Source: M3007 sp031398055 (GTDB lineage Bacteria; Bacteroidota; Bacteroidia; Chitinophagales; Saprospiraceae). From it: a stretch of 64,000 nt of DNA. Shown piece after piece: positions 1 through 8,691 of this stretch. Both the position numbers and the translations under genes were made by a program. The first letter of the stretch is position 1. Every line of letters starts with the position of its first letter. The stretch covers positions 1 to 64,000 of the forward strand of contig JANNMS010000029.1 of NCBI GenBank assembly GCA_031398055.1, written 5' to 3'. The notes beneath the pieces are model-generated. The model was not told the origin of the DNA. It saw nothing but the letters and a program-made list of their open reading frames with translations, and searched no databases.

Positions 1-5
1 TCCTC

Positions 6-67
6 AAATCCCGAAGGGATTTTATGTTTTCAGGCGCGAGTTTTTACATAAAATCCCTTCGGGATTT
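6..67. repeat. Intergenic hairpin, 22-bp perfect arms
   Basis: Arms at 6-27 and 46-67 are exact reverse complements around an 18-nt loop; each arm itself holds a small palindrome around cccgaaggg. A third related mini-palindrome (attcccttcgggaat) lies at 105-119. It sits downstream of the minus-strand T9SS gene and could end its transcript, but there is no clean T-run, so it is placed with the large hairpin family seen across the window. Confidence 0.8.
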
Positions 68-182
68 CTCGTGCATGTCCATTTCAATTTCTATAAACAT
101 AGATTCCCTTCGGGAATGGATTTTAATGCGTTTGACCTGAAATTTTTAGCAAAAATAAGTAGTTTCAGATTTTAAACAAACC

Positions 183-3100
183 TCAAATCACCACCACCTT
201 CCGCACCACCCGCCGCTCGCCAAACTTGATTTTCAATTGATAAACCCCCGCCGGAAGCCTATCGACATCAACTCGAACCTGTTTTTCCGACAAGTTTTTC
301 TCAAAAAAAGTGTTCAAAACTTTCCCAGCCGCATCGCAAAGTGAAATTTCGACATCCGCCGCGGCTGGCAATTTCAAATTTAAAAAAGTAAAACCGCTCG
401 CCGGATTTGGTGAAATGGTCGCCAAAAAACCATCCGCCGGTTCGCCTGCCGCAACCGTTTCTTTCAAAATTTGCGAAAGCGTCGCCGTGCAGCCGTTCGC
501 GTCGGTGATTTGCAAAACATAAGTCCCGCCCGGCACGCCGAACAAATCTTTTTGAGTGGAAATTTGAACGCCGTCGCGCGTCCATTGATATGAAAACGGG
601 GCAGTCCCGTTCGTCAAACCGACCACTATTTCGCCGTTTGATTGCCCCACATTTGGCTCGGTGAACGAACTGACCGCCGCCAAAATCGCTTCCGGATTTG
701 TCAAAGTCCTCGAAATTATCGTCTCGCAACCCTCCGAATCGGTCGCCGTCAAATAATAAACGCCCGCCGCGAGCCCCGTCAAACTCGGGTTCGTCTGCCC
801 GGCCACCGACCAGACATATATATATGGTGTCGCGCCGCCCGAAATTTCGGCCAAAATCGAGCCGTCCGTCGCGTCGTGGCAGGTCGGTTGAAAAACGATG
901 GCCGTTGCCGCGAGCAAACATTGGGCTTCCGTGCAATCGTCCACGATTCCAGAAACCGAAACTTCGCAGCCATTTTTGTCGCGTGCCACCACCAAATAAT
1001 CCGTGCCGCTCGCCAAATTTTGGCCGCCCGACGGGTCAGTAATTTGAAAAGGCGACTGCCCGCCGATGGTTTCGATGACCAATTTTGCGGTTGCGATGCC
1101 CGTACATTCCTCCGTGATTTTTATTTCAAATGGAAAATAATCGGGCGGGGCGATGCCGTCCAAAATTTTCACGCATACCTCGCCGCCCGAAAAATTGGTC
1201 GTCGCCTCGGTCGAAGCGATTTGCAAAAAGTACGTTTTCCCCGGCACGAGTTCGCCGACGGTAAAATATCCGGCGCAGCGCAACGGGTTTTCGATGCAAA
1301 AAACGGGCACCAAATTCGTGCAATTCCCTTCCCAAACCGCCGCGACGTGCTCAAAATCCGCCCCGGAATTGATGTGCACCGAGCCGGAAAGTGGCGCGGT
1401 AAATTTGAACCAAACATCCTGCGAAACCGAAACCGCGCAGTCCGGGCGAAGTCCGCCCGCTGCCGCAAAATCCGTATTTCCAGAAACGCACGACCCGCCG
1501 AGCGGCACGGCTTTCGCCGAAATGCAATCGTCGTTCGCCGGAGCGGTCGCGTTTATTTTTTTCAGTTCGAGGCAAAAATTGCCCTCGACCGTGGCAAAAG
1601 TCCCGGCGATTTGGATGCGGTAATTTTGCCCAGCGATGAGGTTTTTCAGTTCTAAATTTTGCCCAAATTCGGTTGCCGCGACTTCCGTCAAATTCGCGCA
1701 GCCGCCGCGAAAAACGGTGATGACATCCGAAAAATCGGCGTTCGTTTTTAATTCTAAAATTTCGTTCGCCGCCAAATTTGGGGCTTGAAATGAAAACCAA
1801 ACATCGGCGCGCGCCAATTTGTCGCGGCTCGGAAATTGAGTGTCCAAAATTTTTGCGTTCAAATTATTGCCCGTCGAGCAGGCCGCGTCAATCGAAATTG
1901 CTTTTGCATTTTGACAAATGTCGTTCGCCGGAACGGCTGGCGGCGGGCTGTTTTTTTCAATTTTTAAACAAAAATCGCCCCGCGAATCGCCAAAACCACC
2001 TGCCTCGCCGCTGACCCGAATCAGATAAAATTGCCCGGTGGTAGCCTGAAAAAACGTATTTTCGGAAGTGAAACCATGCTCGTCGCGGTTGTCGCAGTTC
2101 AAAATTTGCGGGTTCGCGCAGCCGCCGGAAAACACGGCGACGACTTCGTTGAAATTGGAATTGGTTGAAATTTTTGCCCAGCCCGTCGCGTCGGCCTGCC
2201 AGCGAAACCACAATCCACCGACACTTTTTTTGGCGCAGGCTGACGCTGGCCCATCAAAAATCGCTGTCCGATTATTTGCCGAAAGGCACGCCGCGCCCGT
2301 CGTCAAATCAATCGCGCGGCTGCAAACGTCGTTTCCGATGCCCGTTCCGCTGATTTTCACGTTGTCGATGCCAGTCCACCAACCGTAATCGTTGCCGTCG
2401 GTGTACTCAAAAATGACGCGCATTTGTTTGTCCCGAAACTTGGACAGGTCGAGGTCGAGGTTGACAAAATCATCCCAAAGTGGCCCGCCGATATCGCTCG
2501 ACCACGATTGGACGACCTGCTCCTCGCCCGCTCCGTTTTCAACCAAAATGACCAAAGTTTCGGAGTAAAACCGATGCACGACATCAAAATTGAGGTTGAA
2601 ATTGGCAAATTCCGAGCCGTCGAACCACCACGTTTTCAGCCGGGCGGTCGAATATTTTGCGTCCGCGCCCAGCAAATCGTCGTCAAAAAAGGCAAAACAC
2701 GAACCGTTCATTGTGTTCACGCCGTAATATTTTGGGTTTGGAACAGAGTCGGGCGCAAATTTCCAGTCAAAATCGCCGCTCAAAATCTCGGTTTCCCAGC
2801 CTGCGGGTTTTTGGCAGGTGTTGAAATTTTCCAAAACCACGTTCGTCCCCGCGCCTTCGCCCGTCACTTTCACGTTGTCAAAACCTGCCCACCAATCCCA
2901 ATCGTTGCCGTCGTCGTACCGAAAAATCAGGCGGACGTTCGGTTTTGAAAAACCAAAAGCGAGGTCGAACGTGAAATTTTTGAACTCCGAAAATTGGGCG
3001 CCCGTGGTTTGGCCGTTGCCGAGTTCGAGCAATTTTTCAGTCGTTTGACCGTCCGTGACCCAGACCGAAAACGACTCGGCAGCACCTTCCCAATCTCGAT

Positions 3101-3434
3101 AATGGATGTCGGCACTCAATTTTACGGTCGTGAAATTGCTCGCGTCGAACGCGGGCGACCACATTTCCCACACAAAACCGGGGGTATTTTCGCCCGTTTT
3201 GTCGTCGTCGATGACCACCATGCACGAGCCGTCAATCGAAGTGCTGTCTGAATTGGTATTTGTCGGCGTGCCGATGTACCAAACTGCGGCTTGGTTTCCG
3301 TTGATTTTGACTTCCCAACCGGCTGGCAAATCGGGGCATTTGTCATCAAAATTTTCGGAAACCAGGACGGTTTGGGCGGTCGCCGAGGCGACAACAAAAA
3401 GGGAAATGAACAGGTGCAGGTAGATTTTTTTCAT
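183..3434 (-). CDS. T9SS-exported multidomain surface protein
   Basis: A secreted protein of 1083 residues; its function is unknown beyond probable adhesion or surface display. A signal peptide (about residues 1-21, ending SATAQ) supports the chosen ATG; a longer upstream reading frame adds 69 basic residues that look spurious. Two cleaved-adhesin/MAM-like beta-sandwich modules follow (each opening ENF..C..P.GW), then three modules of about 130 residues that begin NDVC/NDIC/NDDC, then SprB-like repeats (for example GVYYLTATDSEGCETI). The last 80 residues form a type A T9SS sorting domain (SPNPASGFTFLNL, then DAAGKVL and LPAGVYQLKI). Family knowledge: such domains take cargo through the outer membrane and are cleaved or lipid-anchored. 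The role of this protein is inferred only from domains. Confidence 0.9.
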   Translation of the reverse strand: MKKIYLHLFISLFVVASATAQTVLVSENFDDKCPDLPAGWEVKINGNQAAVWYIGTPTNTNSDSTSIDGSCMVVIDDDKTGENTPGFVWEMWSPAFDASNFTTVKLSADIHYRDWEGAAESFSVWVTDGQTTEKLLELGNGQTTGAQFSEFKNFTFDLAFGFSKPNVRLIFRYDDGNDWDWWAGFDNVKVTGEGAGTNVVLENFNTCQKPAGWETEILSGDFDWKFAPDSVPNPKYYGVNTMNGSCFAFFDDDLLGADAKYSTARLKTWWFDGSEFANFNLNFDVVHRFYSETLVILVENGAGEEQVVQSWSSDIGGPLWDDFVNLDLDLSKFRDKQMRVIFEYTDGNDYGWWTGIDNVKISGTGIGNDVCSRAIDLTTGAACLSANNRTAIFDGPASACAKKSVGGLWFRWQADATGWAKISTNSNFNEVVAVFSGGCANPQILNCDNRDEHGFTSENTFFQATTGQFYLIRVSGEAGGFGDSRGDFCLKIEKNSPPPAVPANDICQNAKAISIDAACSTGNNLNAKILDTQFPSRDKLARADVWFSFQAPNLAANEILELKTNADFSDVITVFRGGCANLTEVAATEFGQNLELKNLIAGQNYRIQIAGTFATVEGNFCLELKKINATAPANDDCISAKAVPLGGSCVSGNTDFAAAGGLRPDCAVSVSQDVWFKFTAPLSGSVHINSGADFEHVAAVWEGNCTNLVPVFCIENPLRCAGYFTVGELVPGKTYFLQIASTEATTNFSGGEVCVKILDGIAPPDYFPFEIKITEECTGIATAKLVIETIGGQSPFQITDPSGGQNLASGTDYLVVARDKNGCEVSVSGIVDDCTEAQCLLAATAIVFQPTCHDATDGSILAEISGGATPYIYVWSVAGQTNPSLTGLAAGVYYLTATDSEGCETIISRTLTNPEAILAAVSSFTEPNVGQSNGEIVVGLTNGTAPFSYQWTRDGVQISTQKDLFGVPGGTYVLQITDANGCTATLSQILKETVAAGEPADGFLATISPNPASGFTFLNLKLPAAADVEISLCDAAGKVLNTFFEKNLSEKQVRVDVDRLPAGVYQLKIKFGERRVVRKVVVI

Positions 3435-3517
3435 TGTTGAAAAATTTTGTCGAAGGTTGGGAAAAACGGTTCTGCAAAATAAGTGGGTGGCAATGAAACG
3501 CGGCTTTTTTTCACAAT

Positions 3518-4108
3518 TTAAAATTCTTCGACAATCGGCACCGTCCCGTACATTTTCCCCGCCCGCGTGTTTTTTATCAAAAAATCCAACCGTTTTTGGG
3601 CTTCGTCGTGGCGCGAACCGCCTTTGATATCGGTAATCCAACCGATTTTCAACCTTTTATAAAGGTGTGAAAATTTCTGAAAATTTTCCCAAACCTCGTT
3701 TTCGGCCTGCAATTGTTCCAAAACCCAGCCCGGAATTTCGAGCGGGTCGTCGGGCGAACCGATTTGATTTTCAATCGGCGCGATGCCCGCCGGGGTCATC
3801 AAACCCAATTTTTGCAATTTCCAGATGCGTTGGCGGTTGAGTTCGGAGAGAAAAGTGCCTTTTTTTCGGCGCGGGGTGATACGCCGGACGCTGCTTTCGG
3901 CATCGAACATTTTGACTGCGCCGTCGATCCAACCGAAGCACAACGCCTCCTCGACCATTTCATCGTAACTGATGCACGGCTGGCCAGCCGCTTTTTGAAA
4001 AACGCGCAGCCAGACTTCAGTTTTGCCGCTCAGGTGGTTGGTTTCCAACCAGTTGCGCCACTCGGCGCGGGTTTTTGGGTAGAAGACTTCGGAGATTTCG
4101 AATGCCAT
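3518..4108 (-). CDS. YdeI/OmdA family protein
   Basis: A cytoplasmic protein of 196 residues from the YdeI/OmpD-associated (OmdA) family. The N-terminal part carries the family pattern W..WL..NH.....VWL...KK-like sequence (RAEWRNWLETNH, EVWLRVFQK) followed by SYDEMVEEALCFGWIDG, which is the most conserved stretch. The C-terminal half holds the lysine/arginine-rich RRKKGTFLSELNR segment and a helical tail. The ATG was chosen just before FEISEVFYPK because the longer frame is translated from a hairpin repeat. The family is linked in some bacteria to protection against bacteriocins and antibiotics, but no biochemical activity is established. It stands alone, with no obvious operon partner. Confidence 0.85.
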   Translation of the reverse strand: MAFEISEVFYPKTRAEWRNWLETNHLSGKTEVWLRVFQKAAGQPCISYDEMVEEALCFGWIDGAVKMFDAESSVRRITPRRKKGTFLSELNRQRIWKLQKLGLMTPAGIAPIENQIGSPDDPLEIPGWVLEQLQAENEVWENFQKFSHLYKRLKIGWITDIKGGSRHDEAQKRLDFLIKNTRAGKMYGTVPIVEEF

Positions 4109-4114
4109 TTTTAA

Positions 4115-4178
4115 GTTGAGAAGTTTGGAAGTTGAAAAGTTGAGGAGGCAAAGATGTTCAACTTCCAAACTTTTCAAC
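4115..4178. repeat. Intergenic hairpin, 22-bp arms
   Basis: Arms 4115-4136 and 4157-4178 pair with one mismatch around a 20-nt loop. The sequence is made of agttgaa-type units. It lies between two minus-strand genes and covers the leader of the YdeI-family gene, so it may act as a terminator for the upstream gene or as a mobile repeat. Confidence 0.7.
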
Positions 4179-4195
4179 TCTTCAACTTTCCATCT

Positions 4196-4840
4196 TTATT
4201 TTATGGTAAAATACAACTCTTGTGCACTGTATCGCAACCCCGGGAAACAAGGCATTTGATAAACAAAACGGCGGAAAATATAGGCATCGCCGGGTTTTGC
4301 TTTGTTGATTAAGTCCCGAACGCCACCCGAAAAACGCGCGCCGGTGTTCTCCATCACCACCAAATTTTGACCTTTTGCGATGTAAACGACTTCAAATTTT
4401 TCCATCTCGCACCTCGCATCAATATCAAAAAAATGCCAAACCATTGCGATTCCAGCCTGCGCACAAAATTCACCATTTCCCATTTTTTTTGAACGATGCT
4501 GCGCTCCGAACATCGCAATCGGTTCTGGAAGAACACCCACCCGAAATTGATATTTCCCTAAAAATTCATTTTTCACCGTGTCCCGGAGCGTCAAATAGGC
4601 AAAACCAGCATCGTCGGTGCTAATCTGCCAATAGTATTGCGCGCGCCCATATTTTCTGATTTTACCAATAGAAGGTATCAAAAACAGGTTGGAATCGGGC
4701 ACATTATTGACCACGACGGTCATTGGGTTTTCAAAACAGGGGTACAAAACGTTCATTTTGGAGAGTTCGACGGCGATTTGCGCCGTGGCAGATGCCGTAA
4801 AATTCAGGGCAAAAAACAGCAGGAGAATTACTTTTGGCAT
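4196..4840 (-). CDS. GldM C-terminal-domain-like secreted protein
   Basis: A protein of 214 residues with a signal peptide (to about residue 20, SATAQ) and then only the two C-terminal periplasmic domains of GldM. Hallmarks seen: KMNVLYPCFENPMTV near the start of the mature protein (GldM: KMNVLYRGVDNP), FDIDARCEMEKFEVV, and NTGARFSGGVRDLI followed by KPGD. GldM is the inner-membrane rod protein of the T9SS/gliding motor; here the N-terminal transmembrane helix and first periplasmic domain are missing, so this protein cannot be the motor rod itself. It is divergent from a tandem GldN-like gene, 97 bp away. GldM and GldN are known partners, so the pair may form a periplasmic accessory complex (inference). 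Confidence 0.8.
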   Translation of the reverse strand: MPKVILLLFFALNFTASATAQIAVELSKMNVLYPCFENPMTVVVNNVPDSNLFLIPSIGKIRKYGRAQYYWQISTDDAGFAYLTLRDTVKNEFLGKYQFRVGVLPEPIAMFGAQHRSKKMGNGEFCAQAGIAMVWHFFDIDARCEMEKFEVVYIAKGQNLVVMENTGARFSGGVRDLINKAKPGDAYIFRRFVYQMPCFPGLRYSAQELYFTIK

Positions 4841-4937
4841 GATTCGAATTTTTCAGAAAACGGCAAATCGCCGGTAAAAATACCTCGCCGCAAATCTTTT
4901 TCGTCCACTTTCGTTTTTCGCAAACAAATTATTTTCA

Positions 4938-6020
4938 ATGAAAAAATGCCTTTTTTGCCTGCTTTTTCTTTCCAAACTGACTTTTGGCCATGCCCAATAT
5001 GAAAAAATTTTGAACGACCCAGACGTGATTTGGGCAGGGGAAATGACCGCCACTTTTGTCATCGAACCCGAATTTATGCCGGGAAATTGGGAAAATTTCA
5101 ATTTCAGCACGCCTTTAAAATCAGTCGGAAAAATGAAAAACCCGCCCGACGACAAAGCGGTTTTGCTGGCGGACAAACTGTTCGAGATGTGTTTTTCGGA
5201 AAAAACGCCTGTTTTTGCAAGCCCAGATTCGATTCGACCGCTGACCGCCACTGAAAAATCGGAAAGATGGAAAGGTTTGACCGGCGAGGGCGATTCGATT
5301 ACGGTTTACGATGTCGAAACTTTGCGGCCATCGAACCAAGCAATCCATGAATATGTGGATGCCTACGCCATTCAAAGGGTGAACGTCCGGCAGTTGCTTT
5401 TTTACCGAAAATCGCGGGACGAATTTGATGTTTACACGCTTGCTTTTGCCCCAGTTTTTTTAAAAAATTTCTCGGTTTGCGATTCCTGTGGCTATTTGTA
5501 CAGCCCTTTTTGGTTCAAAATGCCGCCATTTTCAAAAAAACAGCACGCCAAAAAAATGGACTTGGACGACCCAAAAATCACTTGGGCAAGACGTTTAAAA
5601 ACACGAAGTTTTTTGCCGGGCTTGGACAGTTTGTGGTATTGGAAAGTGTTCAAAAATTTCGAACAGCCCATCGTACAGCGATTGATTGACCGTGTTTTGA
5701 AAGACGCGCAATATGAAATCCATGAAAGTTTGGACTGGAAACCAATCACCGGGGCAGCCCGCCGCGACCTGTTTTTTTCGACCGACACGGTGGTCACTTT
5801 CGACCCAGAAACTTACGAAGAGCAATTAAAAGTCATCAAAAACGAGCGGCGAGGCGAGGAATTGATGCAACTCGACCTGCAACAAGATTGGTTTTGGGAC
5901 GACCGCCGCAAGCAATTGATTATCAAATTGAACGCGTTCGCACCGCTTTTGAAAGTGACGGATGACGAGGGGAATTTTAGGTATTCGCGGCCACTTTTTT
6001 GGCGAGAGGTGAAAAATTAA
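4938..6020 (+). CDS. Tandem GldN-like secreted protein
   Basis: A 360-residue protein with a signal peptide (about residues 1-19) and an internal duplication. Copy 1 (about 28-194) runs from DPDVIWAGEMTATFVIEP through VRQLLFYRKSRDEFDVY and LAFAPVF to SPFWFK; copy 2 (about 210-357) runs from DPKITWARRLKTRSFLPG through QQDWFWDDRRKQLIIKL and NAFAPLL to RPLFWRE. The order W.......R.. / W.fDkRr..l.vrl.giAP / lFW is that of GldN/PorN, the periplasmic partner of GldM and GldK in the T9SS outer ring. Ordinary GldN has one such domain. No N-terminal GldN extension is seen. The divergent GldM-C-like gene strengthens the call, though overall identity looks low, so function is inferred. Confidence 0.7.
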   Translation: MKKCLFCLLFLSKLTFGHAQYEKILNDPDVIWAGEMTATFVIEPEFMPGNWENFNFSTPLKSVGKMKNPPDDKAVLLADKLFEMCFSEKTPVFASPDSIRPLTATEKSERWKGLTGEGDSITVYDVETLRPSNQAIHEYVDAYAIQRVNVRQLLFYRKSRDEFDVYTLAFAPVFLKNFSVCDSCGYLYSPFWFKMPPFSKKQHAKKMDLDDPKITWARRLKTRSFLPGLDSLWYWKVFKNFEQPIVQRLIDRVLKDAQYEIHESLDWKPITGAARRDLFFSTDTVVTFDPETYEEQLKVIKNERRGEELMQLDLQQDWFWDDRRKQLIIKLNAFAPLLKVTDDEGNFRYSRPLFWREVKN

Positions 6021-6174
6021 AACCAATTTCGAGCAATTTTAAATTGAAAACCCGCCCACAATTCACCCCCATTTTCCCACCGTTCATCCAAACTCCCCGA
6101 CCGTCCACCTGTTTTTGATTTCAAAAATTGGCGGCAAGCACGACGTTTGCACCGTCATTTTAAAATTAAAAAAT

Positions 6175-8565
6175 ATGAAAAACTATTTCCTGCTTCTCGC
6201 TCTCCTCGCTTTTCCCATTTTCATTTTTGCCCAAAACTCGCAGACCCTGCGCGGCAAAGTTTTGGACAAACAATCCGAAATGCCGTTGATTGGCACGACG
6301 GTCGAAGTCGTTTCGATTTCCCCAAAAATCGGCGGCACGACCGATGCCGATGGCAATTTTACTTTGAAAAACGTACCGCTCGGTCGGCAAGTCGTGCGGG
6401 TTTCGTACCTCGGTTACGATGAAATTTCAATCCCGAATGTGCTGGTCACCGCTGGAAAAGAAGTGATTTTGGAATTGCGTTTGGAAGAATCGCTGGTCAA
6501 AATGAACGAAGTGGTCGTCACCGCAAAAGTTTCGAAAGACAAACCAGTGAACGATTTGGCTGCCATTTCTGCGCGGCAGTTCAATGTTGAAGAAGTCCGG
6601 CGGTACTCTGGCGGGCGGAACGACGTGTCAAAATTGGTCGGAAATTTTGCCGGCGTGGCCGCAAACAATGACCAACGAAACGACATCGTGATTCGTGGCA
6701 ACTCGCCGTCGGGCGTTTTGTGGCGTTTAGAAGGCGTGCCGATTCCCTCGCCGAACCATTTTTCGACGCTCGGCACGACGGGCGGCCCGGTTTCCGCGCT
6801 CAACCCGAACGTGATTGCCAACTCTGATTTTCTGACTTCCGCTTTTCCGGCGGAATATGGCAACGCGGTGGCGGGCGTTTTTGACATCGGGATGCGGACT
6901 GGGAACAAGCAAAAAGTGGAATTTACAGGCCAAGTCGCCGCGTTTTCGGGTTTCGAGGCGATGGTCGAAGGGCCGATGAACAAGAAAAACGACGGTTCAT
7001 TTATGTTGGCTTACCGCCATTCGTTTGTCGAAGTGGCTGATTTGGTCGGGCTGGATTTTGGCACGAACGCCGTGCCGCAGTACAAAGATTTGACTTTCAA
7101 CCTTGATTTTGGGAACTCCAAATTGGGCAAATTCAACCTCTTCGGCATCGGTGGTTTGTCGGTGATTGATTTTTTGGGCAAGGATTTGGACTCGTCCGAT
7201 ATTTTCGCCAACCCAAACCGGAATGCCTACAACAAATCCCAATTTGGGGTCGTCGGCCTGAAACACAACATCATTTTAAATGAAAAATCGTACCTCCGTT
7301 CGGTCGTTTCGGTCGGCCACGCCGGGACGATTTACGAAGAAGACGACCTGCGAATTGATAAAACGGGCGGTTTTCGCATCGTTGATTTTGATGAAAAACT
7401 GACAGACACCCGCGTTTCGAGTTATTTCAATTCTAAAATTTCAAAAAAATTAACGCTGCGGACGGGTGTTTTGGGTACTTTTTCAAACACCAAAAACTAC
7501 GTCCGCGTCCGCGAAAACACGCCCGATTTTGATGGCGACGGCGTTCGGGATTGGGTTTTGCAACGCGATTACGATGGCAATTTTTTCACCGGACAGGTTT
7601 ACGCGCAGTCGCAATTTCGCGCAGCGGAAAATTTGACTTTGAACGCCGGGCTGCACGGAATGTATTTTGATTTGACAAATGATGTGGCTGCCGAGCCTCG
7701 TTTGGCCGTGAATTGGACGTTTTCGCCGCGCCAAACTTTGTCAATTGGCTATGGTTTGCACCATCAAATTCAGCCACTGCCGGTTTTTTTGCGGGAGCAG
7801 CGGCAGCCGGACGGGTCGTCAAAACGGGCAAACCAGGATTTGAAAATGACGGAAGCCAACCATTTTGTCCTCGGTTACGATTACAAACCGGCGACGGATT
7901 GGCGAGTGAAAATCGAAACGTATTACCAAAAATTGGCGAAAATTCCGGTGGATTCGTTTGCCTCGACTTTTTCACTTTTGAACGCGGGGGCAGATTGGAT
8001 TTTCCCGGACAACACGGGTTTGGTGAACGAAGGCACCGGCAAAAATTATGGTTTGGAAATGACGGTCGAGAAATTTTTCTCTCAAAATTATTACGCGCTC
8101 GTCACCGCCTCCATTTTTGATTCGAAATACAAAGCCTCCGATGGCGTCGAACGGAACACGGCTTTCAATGGAAAATATGTGTTCAATATTTTGACCGGGC
8201 GCGAGTTCAAATTTGGGAAAAACAAACAAAACGCGTTCACCCTCGACACGAAATTGACCGCCGCCGGAGGCCGTTTCGACACGCCGGTCGACCTCGCGGC
8301 TTCGATTGCAAAAGGTTCGGAAGTTCGGGAAAACGACCTTGCTTTTTCGGAACGCTACCCCGATTATTTTCGCTGGGACGTGAAATTGGGCTACCGCACA
8401 AACTCCCAAAAACGGAAAGTGAGCCAGACGTTTTTCCTTGATTTTCAGAATGTTACGAACCACAAGAACGTTTTTCGGCGGCAGTTCAGCGAGGCGAGCA
8501 ACCAAGTTGGGACGCTTTATCAGATTGGTTTTTTCCCGGATGTTTTGTGGCGGATAGAATTCTAA
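6175..8565 (+). CDS. TonB-dependent outer-membrane receptor
   Basis: A 796-residue receptor for TonB-driven uptake across the outer membrane; the substrate is unknown. The signal peptide (about 1-20, FIFAQ) fixes the ATG. It is followed by a carboxypeptidase-D-like regulatory domain (about 22-105: LRGKVLDKQSEMPLIGTTV, TDADGNFTLKNVPLG, VSYLGYDE), a plug domain (about 110-240: VVVTAKVSKDKPVND, NDIVIRGNSPSGVLWRLEG), and a long beta-barrel that ends in an aromatic residue (VLWRIEF), as is normal for barrel insertion. It lacks a SusD partner gene, so a role in metal or small-molecule uptake is more likely than glycan uptake (inference). It is followed by a tandem heptamer repeat. Confidence 0.9.
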   Translation: MKNYFLLLALLAFPIFIFAQNSQTLRGKVLDKQSEMPLIGTTVEVVSISPKIGGTTDADGNFTLKNVPLGRQVVRVSYLGYDEISIPNVLVTAGKEVILELRLEESLVKMNEVVVTAKVSKDKPVNDLAAISARQFNVEEVRRYSGGRNDVSKLVGNFAGVAANNDQRNDIVIRGNSPSGVLWRLEGVPIPSPNHFSTLGTTGGPVSALNPNVIANSDFLTSAFPAEYGNAVAGVFDIGMRTGNKQKVEFTGQVAAFSGFEAMVEGPMNKKNDGSFMLAYRHSFVEVADLVGLDFGTNAVPQYKDLTFNLDFGNSKLGKFNLFGIGGLSVIDFLGKDLDSSDIFANPNRNAYNKSQFGVVGLKHNIILNEKSYLRSVVSVGHAGTIYEEDDLRIDKTGGFRIVDFDEKLTDTRVSSYFNSKISKKLTLRTGVLGTFSNTKNYVRVRENTPDFDGDGVRDWVLQRDYDGNFFTGQVYAQSQFRAAENLTLNAGLHGMYFDLTNDVAAEPRLAVNWTFSPRQTLSIGYGLHHQIQPLPVFLREQRQPDGSSKRANQDLKMTEANHFVLGYDYKPATDWRVKIETYYQKLAKIPVDSFASTFSLLNAGADWIFPDNTGLVNEGTGKNYGLEMTVEKFFSQNYYALVTASIFDSKYKASDGVERNTAFNGKYVFNILTGREFKFGKNKQNAFTLDTKLTAAGGRFDTPVDLAASIAKGSEVRENDLAFSERYPDYFRWDVKLGYRTNSQKRKVSQTFFLDFQNVTNHKNVFRRQFSEASNQVGTLYQIGFFPDVLWRIEF

Positions 8566-8685
8566 ACTATGAACGATGAACGATGAACGATGAACTCACT
8601 ATTGTTTTTCGTTCATCACTCATAGTTTATAGTTCATAGTTCATAGTTCATAGTTCATAGTTTATAGTTCATAGTTCATAGTTCA
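8566..8685. repeat. Heptamer tandem repeats (gatgaac / atagttc)
   Basis: Three gatgaac units are followed by a long run of atagttc-type units in the complementary sense (gttcatc..., atagttcatagttc), so the tract is both tandem and inverted. It fills the whole gap between the TonB receptor stop and the kinase start, ending six bases before the ATG. The same gatgaac unit recurs inside the OleC-like ligase gene at 20501-20532. Confidence 0.85.
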
Positions 8686-8691
8686 AAAAAA

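Noticed and set aside
642..1655. Plus-strand open frame of 337 codons
   Set aside because: Antisense to the first T9SS protein; arginine-rich, low-information sequence with no domain. Codon bias of the real gene on the other strand explains it.
3435..3641. Upstream extension of the first T9SS gene by 69 codons
   Set aside because: Overlaps the 3' end of the next gene and is rich in arginine; it would prevent export. The ATG before the signal peptide is used.
8566..8685. Heptamer repeats as a CRISPR or phage attachment site
   Set aside because: Simple tandem repetition without spacers or flanking integrase; the same unit appears elsewhere, including inside a gene.
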